Shown here in pieces: positions 55,046-64,000 of a stretch of DNA of 64,000 nt. The position numbers and the translations under genes are program-made. The stretch is taken from NCBI GenBank assembly GCA_958450365.1, contig CAUEEP010000733.1, positions 1,178,001-1,242,000 of the forward strand. Reading direction: 5' to 3'. A model generated the notes under the pieces. That model ran no database searches. It worked only from the letters and a program-made list of their open reading frames with translations, and had not been told where the DNA came from. This DNA comes from Mesorhabditis belari. Taxonomy: Eukaryota > Nematoda > Chromadorea > Rhabditida > Rhabditidae. The stretch's first letter is position 1; every line of letters starts with the position of its first letter.

Positions 55046-56680
55046 TTAATCCCGAAGCCATTGAGGGGCCTTTTCTTCATCAATGAAATTCCAATTATTT
55101 TCCTTTGTCGGAGTCGGATTAGACTTTGTCGGAAAAATTGTTGTCTCAAAAAATTTTTTTTGCTTTTCAGATAAGAAAAGTTTGGTGAAAACATGCATCA
55201 GACAATGATCCGCTTGAGCAATTTTTTTCTGCTGTAAAGATTGCTCATGAACAGAGGGCCCTTTTGTAACAATTTTGGTAACAAAACATCTAAAGATGCA
55301 AGATTTCGTCTTTATCATTATTTTGGGTTTTCAAAAAAATAGCTTCTAATGCTAGCAGCTGATTCCATAAATCTCACCTGTCAGTCAATTCTCCGTCTTC
55401 ATTTTCACCTTTTCGCAATCCGCTATTCTCAAGCCATTTTATTTGAAAGCCCTCGTATTTTGATGCCCATTCGAGAGAACTAAAATAAAACTTTTTTAAA
55501 TGAAAGAGCTATGAAATCTGCATATTCTGACCAAATTTCAACTCAAGCCGACAAAATTTCGATGTTTCATGCAAATTTTTATTTTTGAGATTGAAAACGG
55601 CTTTTAATAGAGCAGAAATTTTCTCAATTCAAGACAACTTACCCTAATAAACAACATTAAACAACTTTTTAAAAGCTCACTTCAGAAAATTTTCCTCTGT
55701 CGATTCCTGCCGGCCAGTGGTTTTTATTTCAATCGGAAGTATTTCCTTTTCACCATTCTCATTTTCTTTCACTCTCACGTGATCCACTTCTTGGTTAATT
55801 AAAACTTTCATTGGTTTAAGGATCGATTTTTGTTTTAGTTTTTCCAAAGATTTTTTGAATTCAGCCAAAATACTTTCCAACTTTCTTCTCTCATAGAATC
55901 TTCTCAAAATTTCAATCCGTTCCTTGAAATTTCTAATTTCTATTTCCTTTTCGTTAAACGTTTCCAAACTTTCACTATCTCTTTTCAGATCGTCGAAATT
56001 GCCTTTGAGCTTGTTTTCATGATAAGATTCCATTTCTTTCTTACATTCAGCTTCGCCTACATCATTGAGCTCTAAAGTTTTGATGTATTTATCCAGCTTT
56101 TCCTTGTTTTCTTGGGGCCTTTTGCAGATATCTACAATATTGCTCAAAATGCTGATAAAATGCTCCCGGTGACACACTTTAATCCCCTTGTCAAGAAAAG
56201 CAATTGGACTCAATCCGAATTTTTGTCGCTCATCCAAATCCGTTTTTAACTTTTCTGCCATCTCCAACGGAGTGCTCAGGCTTTCGTCTCCGTAGTTGGC
56301 CGCATTATAATCATCATCGATCTCATGGAGAAATTTGCGAAGATGGTCGATTTGTTTGCTCAAAGAGTTTTCAAGCTCACAATCCAACTTGTCGAGCTCT
56401 TCAATTTCTTTCTCACAGGCCTCAAATCGACATTTCAAAGATTGAAGAAAATCGCAAGCTTTGTAGCTTTTCTCGGTTATCAAAAACCTTTTGCACTTTC
56501 CGGAGAGCTAAATAAATAAAATAACCATAAAAAAACGGTCACTCACTTTTTTCGCTTTTGAATTGTCTGAATTGTCTAAATCGAGAAAAAACTCGGCTAT
56601 AAAACCGACGTGATTTTTCCTTTTTTCTTCTTCGATCTTTTTTTTTTTTTTTTTGGTTCTGTTTTTGCACCCGTTTCAAC
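55046..56680 (-). CDS. Uncharacterised coiled-coil-rich protein, 3' part
   Basis: Exons 56680-56547, 56507-55681, 55479-55378 and 55289-55046 join in phase and end WNFIDEEKAPQWLRD. The big exon is charged and helical, with heptad-like stretches (CEKEIEELDKLDCELENSLS, KERIEILRRFYERRKLESIL), then a less charged part (KPMKVLINQEVDHVRVK). The first exon has a run of 17 A on the minus strand encoding lysines. No start codon suits this block, so it is probably the 3' part of the gene at 56775-60578, with the stop at 56775 skipped by splicing; otherwise it is a second, adjacent gene. No family recognised. Confidence 0.5.
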
Positions 56681-56774
56681 CTAAAATGTGATGAAATGAA
56701 TAAATTTCACACAAGAAATCTTTGAAGGTTTGTTTTTGACGGTGCCAATCACAAAAAGCCTCCAACTTGAACTT

Positions 56775-59700
56775 TTAAAAGTTTTGCACCCGTATCAAAT
56801 ATCCTCGACCATTCAAATCAACTCGTTTTGCAAAGACTTTCAATTTTTCTTTTGAAAAAAAGATGTTGCGCAACTGGAAATGAAATAAATGAAAATTGAA
56901 ATGCAAACTCGAACTTTGAATAGCGTTGGAGCTGAAATGAATATCGAATCGCCATGGAGGAAATTCCCCAATTCCTTTTCGTCTTCTAGTTGTCGCAATA
57001 CAAGATTCTCTTGATTTCGACACCAAGTTGGTATTTGAAAATCTTTATTGAAGCCAATCAAGAGATCTTTCGGCTCTAAAAAGGGTAGAATGGTTTTAAT
57101 TTTGTTTTATTGCGTCTTTGGCACTCGGTTTTCGTGTTGTAAAATACATACAAGGGAAACTTGCCAAGAAGCCATTTTGAAGAGAAACAATTAGATAAAT
57201 TCGCCATAAAATCGTTGCGAATATAGATAATTTTATTCATCGCATAAAATAATAGAGAAGTGTAACCCATCTAAATCGTAGCTTTGCTTCTTTTTAAAAA
57301 TATTGATCAGTACACCAGAGTGTACATTTTTTTGTGAAAAACAATGGATATTTTGATGTGAACATTATAAATTTGGCTTTTGTTAACTACCCCTTCTTCT
57401 GTTGCTATGGACTTTCTCCATTCATTTTCCAATGAGCTCAAAATGCGCGCTATTTCTGCTGCAATCATGTCAGGTTCCTAAATTTGTTATTTAGAAATGT
57501 ATCAATCTGAAATAGGAATCTCTAAATCTACCTTTGTCCCTTTGACAGAATCTTGAAGTTCTTTAAAATATTTGTAAACGCTTTGAAGTTCTTTGTTTAA
57601 ACTCGTATCTTTTAAAGGTGGTCGATAGTGGTCCAATTGAGTTTGAGTTGAAGTGGTTTCCTTGGATTTGGAATCTAGAATAAGCAAGTCCTGATCAGAT
57701 TTCGGCAATTGATCACTTAAACGTTGCCACCAGCCTAAATTTAAAAAATATGTTAAGCTCAAGTTTCAAAAAGTTCTATTTTTTATGACGTGAAAGTCCA
57801 ATGATACAAAAGTTTTGGGTTCGTGAGGTTTTCAAAAGAATTCGATTTCAGCTTACAACGAGTAACCCAATAATAGATATAATTTTTTTTCTCATAACTT
57901 GCCCAGTTTTGTGTCTTCTTGAGTGATTGAGTTTTGAACGAAGAAATGTTTTGCCTTAAACCAATGACTATCAATCCCCCAATTGTCCTCGAGTTGCTGA
58001 ATGTGGCGTACTAGTAAAACTTTGACATTCAAGAGCAATGCGGCAAACATTTGCTAAATAGGATTTTTGTGGAATATTTTGATTGATATATGCATACATT
58101 GTCCTTGATAACGGCCACTTGACGCTTCGACTCGAACTTGTCTTGTAAAGCGACAATCCTTTCCGCTATCGTAAGCACAGTTTCTTTGCAAATCTGAAAT
58201 ATACGTTGTATTTATGATGTTAATTTCTCTTTCTAACCAGCATAAAGCCCCGTTCTCTTTGGGGTTCATACTTTTCTTCCATCCAAAGACTGCATGCTGT
58301 CCCCAGCTTTTGCTACGATTAGTGGATAGTGGGGGCCTTGACCTGACCGGAATCCAACGGCCATAGGTTTATTGTTTTCGAAAAAATGGGAAAATATTTC
58401 GACGTTTAGCGAAGTATTTGAATGAATTGTGGAAACTTCTTATTGTTAGAAAGTTTTTTTAATAAATGAATCAAAGTATGCACTTGATTTAAAGAAAGTT
58501 GAGAAGTAGAAAAATTGTCACTTCGGCAAGCTAACCTCGGCCTCACTTCTCACTTCATCAAGAGACTCGTAAACAAAGAGGAGTTCGGAGAGCCGAGAAA
58601 ACGAGGTCAACAGCGTCGAAAATTTCTCCTCTTCGTCTCTTTAAAAAGATTTCAGCATGAAAATTCAGTTAAATGGCATCACTTTATCTGTTTTTTTAGT
58701 TCATCTAGCTCCGATCGCTCAAAATATGATTCCAAGCGAGGAATATCGCTTAAAACTCTGAAATATCCTCGTTAATATATTTAACAAGTTCCTTTCTTTG
58801 TTTACCTTCCATTTTCTGGCCTCCAATTGCTCCTCTTTCGAAGGTTTTCTACCAAAAGTGATTTATAATTGACGTTTGAATCTCTGAGTTTGCATAGTTT
58901 GTCTCAATGCGAGGAACTACAGGGTGACCCAAAATAACTTGGACAACCGTTTGGGAAAGTGACTCATAAACACCGATTTTATTCTGAGAGTGCCAAGTGT
59001 TATATAGAAAAATGAAGCCCTTCATTTTGGCTACATTTATCTATCAAAAGCTCCTAATTTGAAGGTATACAGCTTATTTAACAAGCACTCGAAGGGCCGC
59101 TGCTATTTTCAACGATTTTTTCATGGAAAATCTTCAACCGGAAAAGGTTTTCTGAAACAAATTCTCAGTGTTTGTGCTTAAAATTTTGCAGTAAAAATAT
59201 TTAAAATGCTAAAACAGCTCATGCACAAAGATGCTCAGAGGAATTCAATCACAAAAAATACGCAATTTTTCACTTTTTCGTCCGAGCTTCCAAATTTAGA
59301 CATTGATTTCAAAAATATGTGTGATCCTTTTGCTAATGCCCAATCGTCCCAATGCTAATGTCTCTTGCTAATGCCCAATCGTCCTCTTGCTAATGCCCGT
59401 CTTGCTAATGCCCAATCGTCCCAACCGACTCAAATTTTGGAAAAAATAGATTAGCAAAAGTGTTAGGTGTTGTTTTCATTGTTACTAACTGACATTAAAT
59501 GCTACTTTCTCATAAAATAAATACCAAAAGCTTTTTGTAAAAAATCTCGAGTCCCTTCGAGAGCTGGTTCGAATAAGCTGTATACCTTCAAGTTAGGAGC
59601 TTTTGGTAGATAAATGTAGCCAAAATGAAGGGCTTCATTTTTCTATATAACACTTGGCACTTTCAGAATAAAATCGGTGTTTATGAGTCACTTTTCCAAA

Positions 59701-60578
59701 CGGTTGTCCAAGTTAGTCCAAGTTATTTTGGGTCACCCTATATATACGTACTTATTTATTTGGTGAAGGTTTTCGATGACAACACGATGATCCAAAACAT
59801 CTTTTAATAATTTAACGGGGGAAATCTCGCTGAAATAAATTTTCCATAATTTTAGATAGTTCTAAAGTTTTAACGTGATTAATCAAGTCTCCTACCTTTT
59901 TTGCTCAACAGCCTTATTCCCCTTCGTCACTACCGAATGCGTAGGTATGTATTTAAAAGATGGGGGAGGAGATGTTAGACCGATAGCTTTTTTATCCTAA
60001 ATTTAACATGTTCATAACACATAAAATGTATATTGTTCAAGGATACCTTCCGCGACGAACGAGAAATGCTTTCCGCTACGTCGGCGGCTCCTTGAAAAAT
60101 GCCCGAGTATTGGTTCAAGAATTCCTGGGCATTTGCCACCAAGTTTTTCGTTTCGTTACTTGGCTCAAGGATTTCCTTTATTATTGTCTCTATGGCGCTC
60201 AAAGTGGGTTTCATTTCTGAATTGTTTTTGTTTAAATGGACCATAGAAACATAATTATTCAATTTTATAGAACTGTTCATTTTGGTGACAAAAATACATT
60301 TTGCTGGGTCAACTTTGAAAATAACTTATACCGAACTTAATAGCATCCCCTTTTGTGAGTCTCGAAAATTCTCAAAAAAACAAACTTTGAACATTCGTAA
60401 AGCTTTCGATTTCATCGTCCTCTCGTATAGTTGTCTCCAAAGATTCAGGAGATAGCAGCTCGACCTCCCATGTATCATTATAAAATTGAGATATGAAAGA
60501 CTTGATCACCAGAAAAACGTGCGCTATTTCAATGCTGTTGAATAGCGCATTAGAGGCTTCCTCAAGTTTTCCCCTCAT
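56775..60578 (-). CDS. Uncharacterised many-exon helical protein, 5' part
   Basis: The first exon (60578-60386) starts at ATG directly after CCCGGCTAG, which could be a trans-splice acceptor, and reads MRGKLEEASNALFNSIEIAH. The second (60312-60047) reads IDPAKCIFVTKMNSSIKLNN. Further exon-like blocks, partly uncertain in phase: about 58760-58660 (RLESYFERSELDELKKQ), 58620-58510 (LLTSFSRLSELLFVYESLDE), 58385-58270 (AVGFRSGQGPHYPLIVAKAG), 58195-58095 (LTIAERIVALQDKFESKRQV), 58075-57900, 57740-57531 (ETTSTQTQLDHYRPPL), 57478-57392, 57055-56905 and 56880-56775 (VFAKRVDLNGRGYLIRVQNF, stop). It lacks a signal peptide or membrane segment and looks cytosolic. I do not recognise it. Its first exon is copied at 31639-31723. 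Confidence 0.45.
58918..59740. mobile_element. 823-bp fold-back element with a minisatellite core
   Basis: Bounded by TA. Arms of about 180 bp: left begins CAGGGTGACCCAAAATAACT, right ends AGTTATTTTGGGTCACCCTA; both contain CAAAATGAAGGGCTTCATTT, itself palindromic. Between the arms, at about 59330-59426, the 20-mer CTTGCTAATGCCCAATCGTC is repeated four or five times; a single related copy lies beside each cysteine-rich peptide gene (near 21780 and 45995). It lies in an intron of the uncharacterised gene. Confidence 0.8.
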
Positions 60579-61103
60579 CTAGCCGGGATTAGGCATCAAT
60601 TACATCAAATCACATCAAGTTTCATTTAAACAATTTTTTCGCTATTCAATTGGGTTTTAGAAGTTTTCAGAAAATTTGATCATTCTCAAAAATCTCATGT
60701 ATCCCGAAGAATGAACAAGTTTTATTTTGCAAACTTTTAAAAATTTAGAGTTCATATTTATGTTTATTTAACTTTATTAATAATTTTAAATTATTAGTTC
60801 AAATTGCTTTTGAATTCATTCAATGAAAGCAAATTTGATGACTTGATTTTTGTACAGAAAATTGCCAAAAATCGGCTTTCATTGTACTCATAAAAATCGA
60901 AATAAAAGATCAAAAACTGAGCACCTTATCGGGATGAAACTTGCATAAAATCCATTTCAATTATTATTTATGTTCCGTTCGAGTCTGAAGAGATTCGATT
61001 TCTCGCTCCCTACTGATCTAATATTGATGGTTTATGAACAGTTCGATGCAGAATTTTTTGCTATACAAAACTATCCTAAAGAAAAAAAAAAATTGGTGTA
61101 CTA
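60579..61103. other. Intergenic, no supported gene
   Basis: The presumed promoter region of the minus-strand gene starting at 60578. AT-rich, with no feature beyond the short sequence shared with 31639-31690. Confidence 0.4.
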
Positions 61104-62325
61104 TTAGGTTGTTCGGATATAAACAAGCATTGCTAAACGTATTGTTGTGAGAGAAGCTTTTAAAACATGTCTTTCTGTATTTAAAAGTGCGTTATCTTGT
61201 GTATATTTGGAATCTTTTTAAACGGATAATTTCTTATTTTTAAGATCTTTTTTCTTGCTTTAGATGGCCGACTTCAAACACCACGTTCGCGTCTGCCTAC
61301 TTTACGATTTCAAACTGGGCAAAACAGCCGCGAAATTCCATCGAGATTTGGTCAAAGCATTTGGGAATGATGTATTGTCCGAAAGCCGATGCCAAGCCTA
61401 GTTCCAACACTTTCGGAATGGTGATGAAAGTCTGGAGGATGATGAACACTCTCGTCGACCTCAAGCGGTAGACAACGATATTTTGAGGGCTGCAATCGAA
61501 TTGGATCCATGAACACCGACGCGTGAACTTGCTCAACAGTTTCTATGTTCAAATTCTATTATTGATGAGCATCTCCACGCCATTGGAAAGACGATCAGAT
61601 GCGGGAAATGGAAAGTTAAGCAGTGCAAACAAGGCTTCACGGGTCGCTATTGCCGGAATTCTCATCGCTAAAGATCATGGATTTTTTGATTCTCTCGCTA
61701 CTGGAGATGAGAAGTGGATCCATTTCGATAGTACTATTCGAAAACGGCAATAGCTAGGGCCAGGAGCACGGCCAAATCCGACCGTGAAACCGGACATTCA
61801 TAGGGAAAAGGTCATGTTTTTAGTATGGTGGAATAACAAGGTCCTTGTGTATTTCGAGCTTCTACAACCCGGCCAAACAGTCACATCAGACCTCTAAAAA
61901 CAGCAACTTTATCGGGTCAATGAAGCCCTCATTCATCAAGGAGTAGACACATCAAAGATAAAGTTCATCCATGTCAACGCTAGACCCGATCTTGCAAAAA
62001 TCACTCAGCAAAAAATGGAGAATCTAGGATGGGAGCTTCTACTACATTCGCCGTATTCTCCTGATTTGACTCCCTCAGATTACCATTTATTCCGGTCGAT
62101 GCAAAACCTTTTGGCTAACGAGAAATTCAAAACCCGTGAAGATATTCAAAATTGGGTCGCCAAGTTTTTCGAGTCACAGCCAGCTGAGTTTTCAAGAGCG
62201 GCATCAATTCTTTGCGCAAAAGATGGCAAGAAGTAATCAATAATAATGGTGAATATATTTTGGTTTCTGTTTTTAAGATAAATTTGTCAACGACTAAAAC
62301 GCTCGTTTATGTTCGAACAACCTAA
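61104..62325 (+). mobile_element. Mariner transposon 3, decayed
   Basis: TA-flanked, with TIR TTAGGTTGTTCGGATATAAA and inverse end ATGTTCGAACAACCTAA. The transposase starts at 61264 (MADFKHHVRVCLLYDFKLGK) and shows CQA-stop-FQHF early, at least one frameshift, and then ATGDEKWIHFDS (first catalytic Asp), FIHVNARPDLAK (second Asp changed to Asn) and HSPYSPDLTPSDYHLFRSMQ (third Asp kept). Several stops make it inactive. Confidence 0.85.
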
Positions 62326-62694
62326 TAGAAATTTTTTAAATCTTAAAAAACTGAAAATCGAGATTTTGGGAAATACTGATCCAATTTTGATGTGCTACGG
62401 CTCGTTTTGTAGAGAATTTTGTGTAGCTTCTTAAAGTAAAGTTACATGTGGAAAAAACTCTTTTTAAAAAGTTTAAGAGAAAAAGAAGTTTTTGGGGTTA
62501 AGCGTCCAAATCTGAGGAGACGCTCCTGAATTTTAGGGAAGCGAGAAGCGAGATATTGCTTTACAAGTTGCACATCAATAACCAAAGTCACGGACGATCT
62601 ACAAAAATAATGGCTTCCCATTTTTTTAGGTGCTGTGGTTCTCTCTAAACGCGCGCTTTAATGCGTTACTCCTCAGATTCGGACGTAACATATA

Positions 62695-63410
62695 TTAGGT
62701 TGGTGCAGATGAAACTTGCGTCACACTTGTTTGTTTATATTTTGGACCTAATAAAAGTTTTTATTGAAGATATTTGTCTATCTGAAAGAGCGTCTCTTTG
62801 CGCGTCTTTTGATATCTAAGACTTATGCGTTTTACTTAATTTGAAGTAATTTTTAGCTTCTAGAAAATGGTTGACCAAAAATTTCGAGTGCGGGTTTGCT
62901 TGTTGTATGATTTTAAACAAGGCAGAACGGCTGCGGAATCTCATCGTGCTCTGTCCAAAGCATTCGGCGATGACGTGTTGTCCGAACGTCAATGCCGGAC
63001 TTGGTTTCAGCGCTTCCGAGACGGTGATGAAAGTTTGGAAGACGAAAAACGCGGGGATCCACCTCAAATTGTCGACAACGATAAGTTGAAGAACGCTATC
63101 GAATCGGATCCATGCCAAACAACTCGGGAGCTTGCAGAGCTGTTTGACTGCGACCATACAACCATTCTCCGCCATTTGCACGCAATTGGTAAGACGAATC
63201 GGTGTGGAAAATGGGTGCCACTGGGTGTCCAACTTCTTCGAGTCGCAGTTGTCCGAGTTCTTCGAAAAGGGCATCCATTCTCTGCGTGGAAGATGGCAAA
63301 GAGTCATTGATAATGATGGCGAATATCTTTTGGATTGAGGCTCTGTGTTAGGATTTTTATAATAAATTTTGTTTATGGTTCCAACGGAAGTTTCATCTGC
63401 ACCAACCTAA
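62695..63410 (+). mobile_element. Mariner transposon 4, internal-deletion derivative
   Basis: TA-flanked, 716 bp, with TIR TTAGGTTGGTGCAGATGAAA and inverse end TTTCATCTGCACCAACCTAA, perfect for 22 bp. Compared with element 3, about 500 bp encoding the catalytic core are missing. The close TIR match and intact left ORF suggest a younger insertion than the other mariners here. Confidence 0.85.
62867..63310 (+). CDS. Truncated mariner transposase: DNA-binding domain only
   Basis: An open 147-codon frame starting MVDQKFRVRVCLLYDFKQGR. It has both helix-turn-helix parts of mariner transposases: the first with ESHRALSKAFGDDVLSERQC and WFQRFRDGDESLED, the second with TTRELAELFDCDHTTILRHL and HAIGKTNRCGKWVP. 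The deletion join follows at about residue 122; the tail (LLRVAVVRVLRKGHPFSAWK) is the old C-terminus read out of frame, while FFESQLSEFFEKGIHSLRGR lies in another frame. No catalytic Asp remains. Such a protein could still bind related mariner ends, but whether it is made is unknown. Confidence 0.6.
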   Translation: MVDQKFRVRVCLLYDFKQGRTAAESHRALSKAFGDDVLSERQCRTWFQRFRDGDESLEDEKRGDPPQIVDNDKLKNAIESDPCQTTRELAELFDCDHTTILRHLHAIGKTNRCGKWVPLGVQLLRVAVVRVLRKGHPFSAWKMAKSH

Positions 63411-64000
63411 TAGATAACCTTTCAATTCTTATTGAGAAAAAAGTTATGGTTTAGTTTTGTGTAAAATCAAAAAGAAAGGACGATCCAAAAATCAAAACGT
63501 TCAATGGTTTTTATAGTGACATTAACAAAACCTCTTTTCCAATGACGTCATATGCTAGAACAATAGTTCCATTCGAAGATTTCAGTCTGGCATACTTTGT
63601 CGAACTCATCTCTGAAAACAATTTTTTTAAAGCGTCAACATATTGAGACAATTAAAGGATGCTATAGGTTCAATTCAAATAAAATGGAAACGATTCTGAG
63701 GAAAAAATGAGTCACAGTGTTATCAGTCGAAAAAAAGCAAAAAAGGTGTAAAAACATAAAAAGAGCATTACACTTTTATCTTTGCCATTTGAGCTGAGAA
63801 TCTGTTCATCAACTCCTAAAACTCCAAATCATAAAAATCTGATGAAATGCAAATTGAGGATTTTTCTAATGTTCTCTCATATCGATAACCTGGCAAAGTC
63901 CACATAATGTTCTATTTTTTTCATTTTGAGGTTTAAAGATTGGAGTTATATTGTTCTCGGGTTTTTGGAACTTGAAGGTCTAAAAAGTTCAAAGGAAAAG
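63411..64000. other. Right edge, no feature seen
   Basis: AT-rich sequence without supported exons, repeats or mobile-element ends. Confidence 0.4.

Noticed and set aside
1..64000. CRISPR arrays, bacterial operons, phage or plasmid functions
   Set aside because: No spaced short repeats or Shine-Dalgarno-led gene strings; introns and gene families show nuclear animal DNA.

Overview
The window looks like nuclear DNA of a rhabditid-type nematode. It is AT-rich, its genes are split by many introns (often 40-60 bases) that begin GTAAG/GTGAG and end TTTCAG, and its gene families are typical of nematodes: Sulfotransfer_2-like carbohydrate sulfotransferases, a two-domain C-type lectin, a fukutin/LicD-like transferase, a serpentine chemoreceptor, F-box proteins, a glycine-rich secreted peptide and small cysteine-rich secreted peptides. 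The species cannot be fixed from sequence alone. All exon models were read by eye from splice sites and reading phase.

Layout. 0-2.6 kb: two tandem sulfotransferase genes (+), the first cut by the window edge. 3.9-9.0 kb: a lectin gene (-) whose introns hold at least four TA-flanked MITEs and a tRNA-like repeat. 9-13.6 kb: an 11-bp minisatellite, a short F-box-like ORF (-) and a glycine-rich secreted peptide (-). 13.7-18.7 kb: a fukutin-like gene (+) with a decayed pogo-type transposon in an intron. 19-22 kb: small cysteine-rich secreted peptide genes (-). 24.8-27.9 kb: a ten-exon chemoreceptor (+). 28.4-30.4 kb: a broken F-box gene and a small one-TM protein (-).

32.4-54.3 kb is the most unusual part: a large inverted duplication (arms about 9.4 and 6.6 kb, spacer about 5.8 kb). 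Each arm carries a copy of a gene that appears to join a protein-kinase domain to a very long disordered region rich in TQT motifs and then a hydrophobic C-terminus with about four membrane segments. Neither copy looks whole. The left copy lacks the glycine-loop exon and has a one-base frameshift; the right copy has the glycine-loop exon and an open long reading frame but has lost the kinase C-lobe exons. Mariner transposons sit at the kinase break in both arms. The spacer holds about 3.7 kb assembled from segments also found at 28-29.8, 18.4-18.8 and 21.5-22.3 kb, including an intact F-box gene and a second cysteine-rich peptide gene.

54.3-60.6 kb: a membrane-protein fragment and a many-exon, mostly helical protein (or two) that I do not recognise, on the minus strand. 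61-63.4 kb: two further mariner elements; one is an internal-deletion derivative whose open ORF keeps only the DNA-binding half of the transposase. The last 0.6 kb shows nothing.

There is no sign of operons, CRISPR arrays or phage. Repeats dominate: Tc1/mariner-type, pogo-type, piggyBac-type and fold-back elements lie in nearly every long intron.
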